Source: Ascaris suum (lineage: Eukaryota; Nematoda; Chromadorea; Rhabditida; Ascarididae). From it: DNA of 64,000 bases. The notes below the pieces were generated by a model. The model did not search any database. It saw only the letters and a program-made list of their open reading frames with translations, and was not told where the DNA came from. Location: positions 18,961,826 to 19,025,825 of the forward strand of contig CM024187.1 of NCBI GenBank assembly GCA_013433145.1. Reading direction: 5' to 3'. Every line of letters begins with the position of its first letter. The first letter of the stretch is position 1. Made by a program: the position numbers and the translations under genes. Below, piece by piece: positions 37,001 to 49,000 of this stretch.

Positions 37001-40000
37001 GGAGTTCGTCACTTTCTGTTCCACTGTTTTCCTGAAGCGTATTTAACTGATGACAACACTAGTGCGAGATGGGAACAACGTAGAGCGGAGTATGTTGTGA
37101 ATACGAAATGGAAAGAGAGTAACATTTCCGTGGGCCACTTAGGCGATCGATGAGTTCAGTTCATTTCATATCAAACAGCAAGCGGCTTGCTAGTTTTGTT
37201 CGAACGCATATACACATCTGTTTTTTTTTTGTGAATTTGGTCGTCACTCACATTGAGAAACATAGTTGTAATCAGGCATGACTGCATCAGAAAAGGAACT
37301 GCCTTAGCTATACTTTTTAGCAGAATGTCGCCGACCAATGCCGCTCTCAACTCTAAAAAAACCCACGATGATGGAACATCAAATCGTTTCTTACAGAGAG
37401 CGCAGAGCTTGCTAGGCGGGAATGTATGTCAAGTTTAATTTGAGGTGAGGCACGTGTCAAATTCATAGAAATGCAATAAGTTCAACATTTATAAGGAATT
37501 TGTTTGAAACTGCAAATGTTTCTGGCTCATTTTGGAAACCTTCCAAGTAACAACTTTCTCGTGAATCACTACTTTATTTTTGGAATGTCACGGTCATTTA
37601 CCTGCCAATTATTGCAGTATAATAATTCGAATGATGAAGATTATATTATAAAGACCGGCAAGGGGAACATAGAGCAAATTGGCGCCGTTGTACGGTGGGC
37701 GGGTGCTCGAAGTCTACCGCATAATTGGTGGACCACTCCTCAAGCAAGAATGATCAATGGTTCAGGTAACCACTGCAGTTCTCATGTGTTGTTTGATGCT
37801 GTTTATATTTATATATTGTGTGAAGTGTGGTGATTTCTGTTGTGCAGTAGGGAAGAGCATTAAACAGCTAGCTAACTTGGAATGTCTACTTATACATGAT
37901 TGAGAGTCGATTTGAGGACGATTTAACATAGAAGAATTTTGCCCTTATTGCAACAATAACTTAGCCGATTGTTGTCATCTAACTCATTATGACGTTATTC
38001 TACAATAATTCACACCTGACAGCAGAAGTGGTAAAGAACACTGCAAGTATTCATGATTGCTTCTCTTTTTTTCACTTGCTGCTGGAAGTTTAGTTCATTT
38101 AGAAAAAAATTGTAGGCAACATGTATTTTGATTCATTTTTCGGTCGGTAGAGCATGTTCGATCTCTGCGTTTGAATTTGGCGTCCTGAACAAAACGACCG
38201 AAATATTCTACTTCTCCACACCCTCTAAGATTGGGATGTGATTTTAATGAGTGCAATATAAACATTGGCGAAGTTTAACCGTTTTGTTCAACGGACGAAA
38301 TTTAAATGTAGAGCTCGAAAACATTCTTTCGCTTGAGGGTGAAAGCTACCAACTGTCTTCTGCAAATGTGAGTTTCTCGTGGCCTCCAAATTTTACTTTC
38401 TCCTGCTGTAATAATTAAGCAGTATTGTTTTTTTGCAGATTCCGGTAGCTTCAACCATCCACGATTGAGCAAGAATGACGTTCTGCCGTTCTTCATGGCA
38501 CTGTTGTGTCGGTAATTGAATATTTTTTCATATAGTTGGTTCTTAGTGCGCTATATTTCAGTGGTTTTTTAATGTTTCAATAGACGCACTGCAATAGAAA
38601 AGTAGCGTTGTCGTATTGCTGAACATATAGAGTTCACTGAAATTCTTTTGTATTTATTTATATTTGCTGATGTCCTCAAGAACCAGAAAATATGAGGTGA
38701 AGACAACACAGCTTCGTTTTGGGACTGCATCGAATCATATATGCCTTTTGTCTGTTTAGTGCGTTAGTTTGTTGGTGATGCCTGTGTGATGAATAAAAAC
38801 GCATAATTTCATATTTCGATTAACGTTGAGCCGGTTGCAATTCATTATAACTTTCTCAGTTCATTCTACGCGACATATGCTGGGGAGACGATAGTGAGCG
38901 GAATTCCCTCTTACGAGTTTGAAACACCATACGAGGTTTTCGACACGACATTGGACGAAAATAGAGGATTTCGCTACGAAAACGCTGAAAGGGTCAACTA
39001 TTTCAAAGAGTGGGATCCTTGCCCGAAGTTAGTGTTTCATCCACGTATTCTCCTTCACATGTTTTCGCTTTCCAGCACTGCTACTTTTGTAGGACGCAAA
39101 ACACATGTAGTCCATTCCTTCGATCGGTGCAAGACACAAGTGCTTCACTAAAGTATGACTACAGCTTGACACAGTACTATGATTTTATCTCATGAAAACA
39201 TATTAATTAATCGACTTGCTGCAAAAAAGGTGACCGGACCCCTGATATAATAAACTGAAAACAGCGGTAACCAAACAAAGGCGCTAGATTGCAGGCGAAA
39301 TTACTTGAAACCGAGCATTCTTTAGAAACAACGGTCGCTTAATATTTTCGCTCAATAAGAGCGAAAAACGTTCCCTTAAAAGCGAACTTTCGTTGCAATA
39401 TTAAACCCGTAAAAGTGAAAACCAGATTTCGCTCGATTTAAAACCGTCGAAGTTCATATGAACAGTTCACATGAAGTTGAGCTAAGCGATTACTTTCGCT
39501 ATCTGAGAATGAGAAACGCGACGTGTGGACAAAATGCAGTGAAGTGGCTAATTAAAGAAGCAACTCTGCGAAGAGAATGAATGCTTCATTAGATGTTGTT
39601 TTTCTAGGTTTAACAAACATTATGTTTATAATTGCGTGGAGATTGTTTTAATTCATCGGCACCAACAAATTGCAGTCCGCCAACAACATATCTGATGTGA
39701 TTCCACAATGAAAAGCCTCGTTTTGCAGTAAGACGACGTTCAATAATTGCTCATCACTTCCATTTGTCGACTGCTCGAAGCGGCGGAACTTTTGCAACGA
39801 GTGTTGCGAGGGGAATTACGTTGACGATACTTACCTGCTACCTCCGGGGATGTTCCCTCTTATGTGTTATCCAGGTAATTGCGTATCTGCAACTGTTGAA
39901 GTTTAAAATGATTGCGTGTTTGTCTCTTGCTCAGCTTGATTTCCGAAAGGACTGTTGTAGGATATGTTCTGTATATCATTACACCATGAGCATCATAAAT

Positions 40001-43000
40001 CACGGCGAAATAACTTGTTAAGCTGACGGAGTGATTGGGCGATCTTTGAACTCTTCAGATGAACGATTTTAGCTTTTAGGAGTTCGTCTGGCTTCTAATC
40101 ATTTGTAGTGACCAGGTGCCGGCACAGAGGGATTAATCGATGTTTTCTGGTATAAATCTATGGATAGTATCGGCGATGATGTTGGTAATGCTCTAGACAA
40201 TATTTACAAGTTTATAGAGATTTCATCTTTTCTGTAGTTGTTGCTGATTTCTCATGCACCACTACCAGACATTCTCAGCTCATGTCTACAATCATCTGTC
40301 GGTTCAAAGATCCGTTTTATTGGCCTGATTGATTTAAATCGGCAGGACCCACAAAATACAACTGTTAGCATTCCTTAAATGTGAGTTCAAGGAATATGCC
40401 TCGAATTAGGAACACTGCGTTCGGCATCCCACCACTTTGTCATTGAGCTGTGCACGTCATGCATGTGCTGGTTCCTATCATAGCTCTGCGTTTTGGTTCA
40501 TTCATCAAGAACACCAATACCGAATGAGGCAAACAAGTCAACTCGTGAAAGAGTGAGATTTCATACGTTCATTTAACAATATGGTCACAGCGATGCCCTT
40601 CAATTGTTCACGATTAACTTTGCAGTTTTTTGCAAGGAATTGATTCTTCTCCTTTAGTGGGTCGGAACATTTGTGAGTGATGTGCATTGCAGGGAAGACA
40701 GAGATTTTACCTTTCTCAGTAATTTTCTCGGCACCACATTGGGTGTATTCGCCACCAGCGGTATTGAACGCGGTGCGTGGTCTATCACCCTCTCGTGAGC
40801 GTCATGTTCCATTCGTTTTCGCGCACGAACCGGTAAGTTGAGCTCTTGTTAACAAATACAGCCTTTTGGTGCGACTGTGAATTCCCGAAACGATATGAAA
40901 ATTGCCGAATCCAGAAATGATTGCACTAGAAGTCATAACCAGCAATGCATAGAAGATAGCAAAATTCAGTCATACGTTTTGCAATTCTGCTAAAAAGATA
41001 GTTTTTTTTAAAAAAAAGGAAAAAAGATTAAAGAGTGTTTATTTCAGATTTCTGGGATGCTCACTCGAGCCCAAGTGCGGTTGATGGTTTCGATACCTAT
41101 GTTTCGCAATCTTGAAACGACGTAAGTTCGGTTCTTTGTCTACTAAGCGCCGACCAATTATCTCTAAAAAGTGCAAATTACCCTAAAAGCATTGTTCGTT
41201 TTTTCCTACAAATAACGCTCACAAATACTCAGTTCAGCAATGGTCGCAGTATATCTAAAGAGGCACACATGTATGACCTGATCAGTCCTCCATAATCAAT
41301 AACTTCTGTCGAACTCTGTGCTGCTAGCGTATTTCGCTCCGTCAAGTTTTGAGTAAGTTTCGAATCTCCGTTTTAAAAGAACTCCGGCAGGGCTTCCCGC
41401 TCTTGTGGTTTAATCTCAAGAACCCTCTGGCGTTTCTTGTTTGGCATCCGCCGAAATAAATAACATTGACGGGCATTTCATAATACAAAATTTAGGACAT
41501 ATGAGTGAAAAATGCACGACATTCTGCAAATGACGAAAAAATTGCTGCAGCAAATCTTTGAATCTTCAGCAGCTGCACATCCAGGTCTTAATATTTTTGC
41601 ACAACCTGCATCATAGAAGAGGGGCTTCTATCGATTAGCTCGCTGACCTATAACTCTCTTCAAAGGCGAAACATTTCATATCTCAGGCCAAACGTTCTCG
41701 TAACAGTGGCCATTTCCGCATTCGCAAAGTGCATACTGAGCATGTCTTAAACGCTTCGGGAGTAGATTTTCATATCTGAAGGCAAACAAAATTTGAATAG
41801 CAATTGAAACAGCAATCGAACCCCAACAATTCCACTGGAGAAGCCTTTTTTTTCACAGTGCCAAATTTATAGACTAATTTTGTGTCGTCAGTTTTATTAT
41901 CGGACTGTTTCCGCTTTTACAGTTAATATTTTCTTTTCGAGTTTATACAAATCATGATCTCCACAAACCCAACTAGCAAATTCCGCTTTTATCGGCGTTT
42001 GTTTTTGATACCGCTGAAATGATTGTCGCATTTCAAAAGTCTGCTTTCTCGTGTCTCACACCAATGTATGAGAGATAAATATTTAGCATGATTACCTTTT
42101 TCTTCTTTGATGCTGAAATAAAATAAGCGTTCAGTGATGAAGTGTTTATGATAGTACTGATGACAGCAACAGGAATTGATTTTTCCAACTGTGAATTCAA
42201 TCAAATAAATCACCTTCTTTTACCTGCATCGAATTGTTTTTCCTTTGTTTCGTTCCATTTTTTCTGCTTAGATTTTTAGCTGAGATGTTTCAATTGCCCA
42301 TTCGAAAAGCCAGCATGGAACAATCAATATTCATTAGGCGTTTAGATCGTTTTTTTTTTTGGTTGTAAATGGATAAATTCTCAATTAATTCCGTTTCCAT
42401 AGTTAATTCAAATCTCACAAAATAGAGTAATTGAATCTGACAAATGTTCCCTTTTGCAACTGCGGGAAGTGACGGCATCTCCTTAATTTTATTTTCACTT
42501 TTCTCAACAAATGGATTAAATTATTGCTCAACGTATTTGTCCGTACGTTCACTGATTTTTTTCGTTTTAGGAATCAAAGTTCACTTCATTCATCTGTTCG
42601 CTCCAAACTTCATATTTACTTATTCCCTTTTATTCTTATTTTTAAATCTTTTTTTTCATTTCAACTCGGCGAAGCGGGGAAATATGCGAGTGCAAACATG
42701 ATAAGAAAAATGGCTGATTAAATAACGAAAAAAGCAAGATGTTCACCAAGCGTCTGGCCGAGTGAATTTTCAACACCTCGAGGTTCAATGCCCAAAAGCA
42801 ACAATACTGTAAAACCAAAACATTTCGACCGCAATCTGAAAGATGAGAAAGTGGGTGCATTAAGGATATCGGTAGGAAGCAGAGTCCACAGAAAAAGAAC
42901 ACAAAACAACACAAAACTGGGAACTGTGCAGAACATAAGCATGAATAGATTCGTAGTGCAACGCACGAGCTGGAACTGATGCGCACGGCGACAACGGGGA

Positions 43001-44151
43001 AGAACGAACCGAAATATTTCTGAAAACAGTGTGTCGGGGAAGCCGCGCAGATCAAGCATATGGCAGTTCCGCAGCAAACAATAAAGTCAAAAGCTGAAGC
43101 CACTTTACCTCGATCATACAATTATGGTCTTTGCTCCAAAATTTCCCCATAGTCCTGTATTTATGTGCGTACGTGTATGCGTGTACACGCATGCGGATAT
43201 GGGAGAGGAGGGGAGAGAGGGTTAAGGACTTGCATACAAATGCTTTGGCGTCGATTTTTTGCTTATCAAATCGCCAAAGGGTGCGTTTGGCTCATCCACT
43301 TCCAACAACGCAATTTTACACGAAGATTCTTTTGGGTCATCCAACCCGACAGGAGGCTGTTTCACTCTGCTAATCAAATCTGCCAAAGTCCATAAGAAGA
43401 AAACATTTATTTTTCGCCATTTATGGGGCAGACATCTAGATTCCTCTGAAATTTTCACTCAACGCCCCAATTATCATCAGCAGGAACGAGGAAATCTCGA
43501 ACGTAAACTTTGATGGTGTCTTTGCGTCAGAACTTACAACGTAGACCTAAATATCTCGTGACCAGTTCAGATAAAAAGTAGGTTCCTTCGAATTCTTCAA
43601 CAATATACCCTTAATCCACAGGATCAGGCTTGTGGTAACACCCCCATTCTTGACATACTGCTCAAATCCTTAAAATAAACATTCGCGTCTCTAATCTCTT
43701 AGCGGTAGTGGATAGGTAGCTTGGAGCCTTTTCAGTCCAACTCTTCGCGCTCGGCGGATATCGTTGGTCCGTACATAGCTTGAAAGTTGTCTTCCTTTTT
43801 ATTATTGTTGCAGTGGCTGTTTGAATAGCTAGTTTAAAGAAACGTGTTTGAACTACGCGACAAACCACATTCAGCATTGCGAAGGACGTTGTCGATGTGT
43901 TGGTGCCTACTTTTTGGATTGAAGCCGACGTAGCGGTTCGCGATACGACGCTCAGCACCATTCGTTCAACGTTCGTGGTCCTGCCGCAAGCGATCCTGAT
44001 CGCAAAGATCGTCACGTTGGCCGTATCGGTGTCCCTCGCTACTTTCGCTACTGGTTGCCTCATCAGACAAACGTTACGACGCCGTCAAGTGACTTGCCAA
44101 GAAAACCATAAGATTGTCGACGGAGACCTCAAAAACTCATCGTCGTACTGA
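28050..44151 (+). CDS. class B scavenger receptor (CD36/SCARB/LIMP-2 family), 13 exons, 575 aa
   Basis: Exons: 28050-28160, 28384-28503, 31160-31215, 35489-35639, 36150-36250, 36841-37003, 37618-37765, 38439-38511, 38860-39027, 39729-39874, 40693-40832, 41048-41121, 43875-44151; phases agree throughout and the total is 1728 nt. The start lies in CGCCACCATG. Residues 5-34 are the N-terminal membrane anchor. Then come FFWSKPPANAIMNFYFFNVT (family hallmark), KPSLQQIGPFAVRYSEQKTE, YEFTADGSEVYYKNFKRYLF, SCDYC, LTIPN, FIDVMFNGYNDPFL, TGKGNIEQIGAV, WWTTPQARMINGSDSGSF, LLCRSFYA, a cysteine-rich stretch (VDCSKRRNFCNECCEGNY), PFSVIFSAPHWVYSPPAVLN, HEPISGMLTRAQVRLMVSIP and LVPTFWIEADVAV. A second membrane segment (about 522-547) and a short basic tail end the protein. 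Family members bind lipids and lipoproteins at the plasma or lysosomal membrane. It is orthologous in type to nematode scav genes, but I cannot say which. Confidence 0.95.
28504..31159. other. CD36-family gene intron 2 (2.7 kb)
   Basis: A near-perfect hairpin at about 28541-28571 (TGATCATTGCAC against GTGCATTAATGATCA) lies just inside the intron. A GC-richer patch at 29765-29815 has repeated GGCGGCTCGCC and GGCGGTTTTGGCACGCC words and looks like an interspersed element. No additional exon recognised. Confidence 0.45.
31216..35488. other. CD36-family gene intron 3 (4.3 kb) with relic-like coding segments
   Basis: Two short + strand segments look coding: about 33295-33369 (PKRREEDDGILKVSVGAPV, then stop) and 33473-33540 (MSLPEILEERCIDESSKYGV with a GTAATT donor). 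A - strand ORF at 32914-33231 contains related words ILQASV and TLQASV. A CT dinucleotide run sits near 35262-35273. I interpret these as remnants of other sequences, not exons of this receptor, because exons 3 and 4 join in frame and match the family. Confidence 0.4.
41122..43874. other. CD36-family gene intron 12 (2.75 kb)
   Basis: The intron contains a 159-codon - strand ORF (42642-43121, cysteine/phenylalanine-rich, overlapping open frames in other phases), a perfect 16-bp palindrome ATGCGTGTACACGCAT at 43177-43192, and a degenerate direct repeat (RCTWATCAAATCKGCCAAAG-like) near 43260 and 43369. None is convincing as a gene. Confidence 0.4.
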
Positions 44152-46037
44152 ATATGAGTGTATGTAAAAGTTTTTGTTCGACGGGAGCGGCTTTCCTTAT
44201 GCCTCGACAAATGCCAAAAGTTTCGAAAGCAGCACAGTTGGAAATGGGCAGGTTATCGATGGACTACTCGACTTTCTAAACGCTCGTCGCCAACCTCAGT
44301 CCCGAAATTCCGTTGAATCTCGCAGTTCATTGCAGTGAACTGGCGTTCGTTGGGGATCACAAGGGACGTTTTTGTATCTGTAATATTCTTGTAATGCATT
44401 CTGTCATCTATTGTTGTTGGCTGCATCGATGCAAAGTGCTTAATGAACAATCTCGCTTCCGGAACAGATATTGGCATCAATTTTGTGCTGAAAATGTTTC
44501 GATTTTGCGATTTGTTAAACACGCTGCAGGTAACCGCCCTGTCCTGCAGTATCTTTCGCCAGACATCACCACAACGCAAACCAAAGTTGTCAAGCGAAAG
44601 AAGAATTGACCAAAACAACCTCAGTTATATTCGCCATGTCTTCGGTATAATTTCAGAATCCTTGCACCGGTTATCCTCAACGTTTTAAAAGAAGAGTCAC
44701 AGAATGAGTCTTCTTTGCAGAAGTTTTTTTTCCATACAACAACTTGTGACTCATCCAAAACATACAGTAATTAACGCTGCAGGTGCCGGCTGCTGATTTA
44801 ATACGTCGAAGAACCTTCAGTCTTGTTCTCCTACATGATCTTTTAAAATTCGTGCTTATAAAAATACGATTCCTTACCATGTATATGAGTCCCACCACAT
44901 TTCTTCAAAATTGAGGCGCCGACATTATTTTACGCAACTGAGGGCCGACGAGTAAGTTGGTCATAAGCTATGACTTTGACCAGTGAGATTGAGACTTGCT
45001 TGACTCCGAGAGGTAAAGTAGGTCGCCTCGAGGAACAGTAGCATTTCTTCTGCGAGATTGTTATTTGTAAATCGCGACTTAATATTAGTCTAGCACTCGC
45101 TGCTGCAAGCGGTGTGTGGTCTCCAAAAGCTGCGGAAAGTTCGACAGGAGCGAGAATAACTGGAAAACCATAACACATGAGCAGAGCTATTCTTGCATTA
45201 TTGCAGAACCAATAGGTGTCTTTTGCTGAAGATTACGCGAGGTAACTAGTAAGGCTGCGAGCAACAACTTGCGAATGCACCGTTTTATTGTGCACGAAAC
45301 ACTCGCTCATACGAAGGCTATATGAGTATATCTTTTTTTCCTGAGTTTAAGAGTCCATACATAGCAATGGACTCCTTCACCGAGTGATGATCAGAAGTGC
45401 AGTCGAACTGCATGTGAAGTGCGAGTGAATGGGCTTCCTATAGCATAACGTCGATTCCAAAAGTCAACAGCAAATGAAAAAAATGTGCACATACAATAAA
45501 GCAATCATGACAAGGACTTGATTAAGTTGTCAAATAACCATTTCGGATGCAAGTCTTAGACAGAATTGTGTGCAACGTCGCATAGTCATCCATGTACCTA
45601 GAACTGTTTCAGCTAACGTCACAAACCTGTCACAAATTCAGCGGCAATCGAGGTCGTTCGCATACAATGAATTCACAGCTACAAACGTTTATGATGTGAA
45701 GATGAAAAACGATGTCACCAATGACATAATTGTGATGCGTGCGAAACATACGTCAAGGGGACTGCTGAAGGGAGTGACTGTTACGCTGTCGTATCAACAC
45801 ATAGATAAAGGCAGTATGAAAGCATGGAGCAAAACAATAACACCGGAACCAGGTGCATAAAAAATATGAAGCAAAGCGGCAGGACGCGTCACAGGCGATG
45901 TTGATTGCTCTACAGGCGCCAAATTTTTTAGGCCCTCAAACGGAGGAGAATTCGCGGAAAGAAACATTTACATGCAAGCGCAGAGCGAGCGGAAGCTTAC
46001 AGGTAGACTTTACATAAAGGAACTCTGCGAACAGCCA
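44152..46037. other. convergent 3' region between CD36-family and CCP genes
   Basis: Contains the 3' UTRs of both genes. The nearest canonical AATAAA on + is near 45497 and on - (TTTATT on +) near 45283, both far from the stops, so either UTRs are long or variant signals are used. ORFs here (44253-44618 -, 44313-44609 +, 45570-45860 +) have no recognisable domain. Confidence 0.35.
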
Positions 46038-49000
46038 CTACTGCAGCTGATTGGCTGGCAGGCAAATTCCAAACCCATTCTGTGGAGCCCATCCCTCGGC
46101 AGTGCACGTAAGCATTGTTTGGCCGCTGACGGCGAAGCCAGTCTCGCAGTTAAGGATCGCTGTGGTGCCAAGTTCGTTCGCATTTTTTGCCCCTGCTTGG
46201 ATGTAGAAAATCTGGAAATTAAACATCTGTACATAATAAAACTGGTCATCGCGCAGTTGCGACTTCGTACCTCCGCACAGTCAGGTCTTGTGCACGTGTT
46301 TCTGCCGTCCTCTATAATGGGTCTACACTGTTCAGTTTTTTGATCTTATGTGGACGGGGAAAAGTAGTTCTTGAAGAGGATGCTGCATCGCGAGTTTTAC
46401 TCATCGGATATGAAAAAAAGTTGTAGTAACACGTTCCTTTGCAATACCTAACATCAGCTGAGACCTATATCCTTCTGCTGAAATGAAAACGAGATCGAGC
46501 CGCTGCGGCAACAATGTGTTAAGTTTCACCAAACTCCAACAGTGCGATCTCTAGGACATAACCATCTTCAGTGGTGGTTCATAGCAAAAAGTTGCAGTAC
46601 TGCCTGAGTTTTACCTTTCCGTTGTTGGGTGCTGCAAGTGGCGTACAGCTTCCTGGACCCGAAAACGAGCCGATTCCAGCTTGGCATACTCCCAACTGCG
46701 GACTCCACACACCATCACGGCAAGCAGACAACGAAGGACCGCTGACCGTGAAGCCCAGATTACATTGTAGCTTAGCTACAGTACCTGTTGGAAATGAGCC
46801 CACACTGGATACTTCGTTGTAATTTATCTGGAAAGAGGAGTGTTGTTGGTATGCGCCATACAAACCGTTCCTAGCTGCTAAATAGACGCTTTCATAGCTG
46901 ATATCATCCTGCGAGGTTTGAAACGTACTGATTTGGTAGTTTCCGTAATTTTATGGTCTCACTTCTACTGATCATTGCTCTCCTTTTCACATTTGGCTGT
47001 TGTTGTTGTTTTTAAGGGTCCCAACTGAGCACTGTCGCATCTAAGGCACGGCAAGTGCCTTGGGCACCGCTCGGGGTGATGCCCATTACGGCTAAATATT
47101 CTAAAAGATGGGCGTCAGATTTTTGGACAGTGGCACAATCTCGGCGTTTATCATATGTTACATTGCGAAACAGTCGTTTAATTCAGTTGCATTAACCCAT
47201 TTGCTTCGTTTAATGTCATACTGTTGGTATGCGCCAACTACATAATACTATATTGATTAGTTTAGTACTGATAATTTGCCAAGCTCTGAATTCCGAAAGA
47301 ATGAGTTTTAATGAAGACGAAGTCAGAGTTGCTTCTGAATTTCGGAAGCAGTTCATGAGAATTTTGTTCCTTAGCTATCACGCTTCTACCATCCAAAGGT
47401 GCCTATATAGTATTATCAATGAAAAAAAAAAGCCACCGCTGCATCTCTTAGATTTCTTGCATTCTTAGCCGAACAAGAAACACGGTTGCATAAAATACTT
47501 ATCTTAAGCGCTCTTTTATCACCCATTCTCAAGTTGCCTATCCACGGGCCGTCTGCTGCGAGCTACGACAGCGTTAAACGAAAAATCACGGTTGTGCCCA
47601 TATGACATGACTGCTTACATTCCCATTGAAAGGAGGCATTTGTGCTGGACAAAATGTGAGTACGTTTCCGGTGACAGTAAAGGGCGAACGGGGCACTTCT
47701 GCTTGCTTGCAGTAGCCAATTCCTGGAAAAGGTGTCCAACCACCACCAATGCATGTTGCTGTCGACAAGCCTGACACAGAGTATCCAGCATTACACGTTA
47801 AGGCAACTACTGTCCCTTGGTGGTACATTCCATTTCGGCTGAGTTCCGAATAGCTTAACTGAAAAGCAAATCAATCGGCCACATTTATGGCATTGTCCAT
47901 TATAGAGTAATCGATTTCAGCACATAAGATGTGGCAGCCATGATGACAATCTAATGCGGGTGAACTGATTTACTGATGGACGGATGAACGAATAGTTCGA
48001 TTGAATAACCGAATACTTTCCGTTCAGACAAACGAGTGCGTTTGTTTCCGAACAGGTCTTCAAAAGCAACCGGAACGGATGAATAACCAGAAAATGCTTC
48101 GAAAAATGTGACTAAACTCGGACAGCTTTCACTGTTTTCTCTGCACGTGACTGTTATAAAAGCCTCGTAGTGCCATATTGTCTTCAAAAGATTCTGATTT
48201 TTTTACTTTCAAATCTCGTTTCCCTTATAATTCATGGTCCAATGTGTTACATCGATGTTTGAATTGAGATCAGCTAACGAACGCTGACTGCACAGCAAAG
48301 TGACCAAAACGAAACTTACTCGTCAACTGAAAATTTAAAGAACAGTCACATGTTGGACTTTCTACATAGAGCAAAATGTTTCCTTTCCTTTCAGCAGAAT
48401 TTTTTCAAGTTCATTGCAAGACTCACTTGCCCTTCAAGAACTGGAAAAATTGCCGGACACTGCACGTTGCTTCCACCGAAATTATGCTCGTTAATGCCTG
48501 AAAATAGTTCCTGAAATTAACTTTCATATGCATCAACCAAAGTTCAGCAGTTAAGCGTATTGAAAAGTGCTTAAATTGTAGCATAATCTAAGCAATCTAA
48601 GCAAGAATACCCGCAAAAAAAGCAGCGATGGTTAAGCAAAATGCGTTGTTGAAAGCAAAAAGAAAAGCAGAGGTGTTAACAAATGCTGAATGCTATAAAA
48701 ATGTTAGCTTGGAGCCTGTAGCCTCCCATCATCCCCTCTCACCTCGCCAACAGTCGTTTCCCATTTCGTTTTAACATGGAGAACTCTTTCGTTAAAAATG
48801 ATGATTAAAGTCAACTCTTCAAACAACGAGACGACTATCGTTTATCATCTCTTCTTAAGAATGCTTTACTTTCGTGTAGAACATTCCAGATGAACAATGC
48901 ATATTTCAAGTACAAATTACTATACCGTTTAAATCTGTCACCTAGAAGTAATACGAAACTTCCCGCCTGCATTCAACATATTCATATCATCGAATCAATG

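Noticed and set aside
40425..40445. SASHHF-like frame considered as a CD36 exon (family has SAPHF)
   Set aside because: The true SAPHW segment is in the exon at 40693-40832, which joins in phase on both sides; this one has no usable splice sites.
42642..43121. 159-codon - ORF in CD36 intron 12
   Set aside because: Cysteine/phenylalanine-rich with overlapping open frames in other phases; no domain or start context. Probably chance.
43662..44063. 133-codon - ORF
   Set aside because: Antisense shadow of the last CD36-family exon.
45972..46343. 123-codon + ORF
   Set aside because: Antisense shadow of the terminal CCP exon at 46038-46211.
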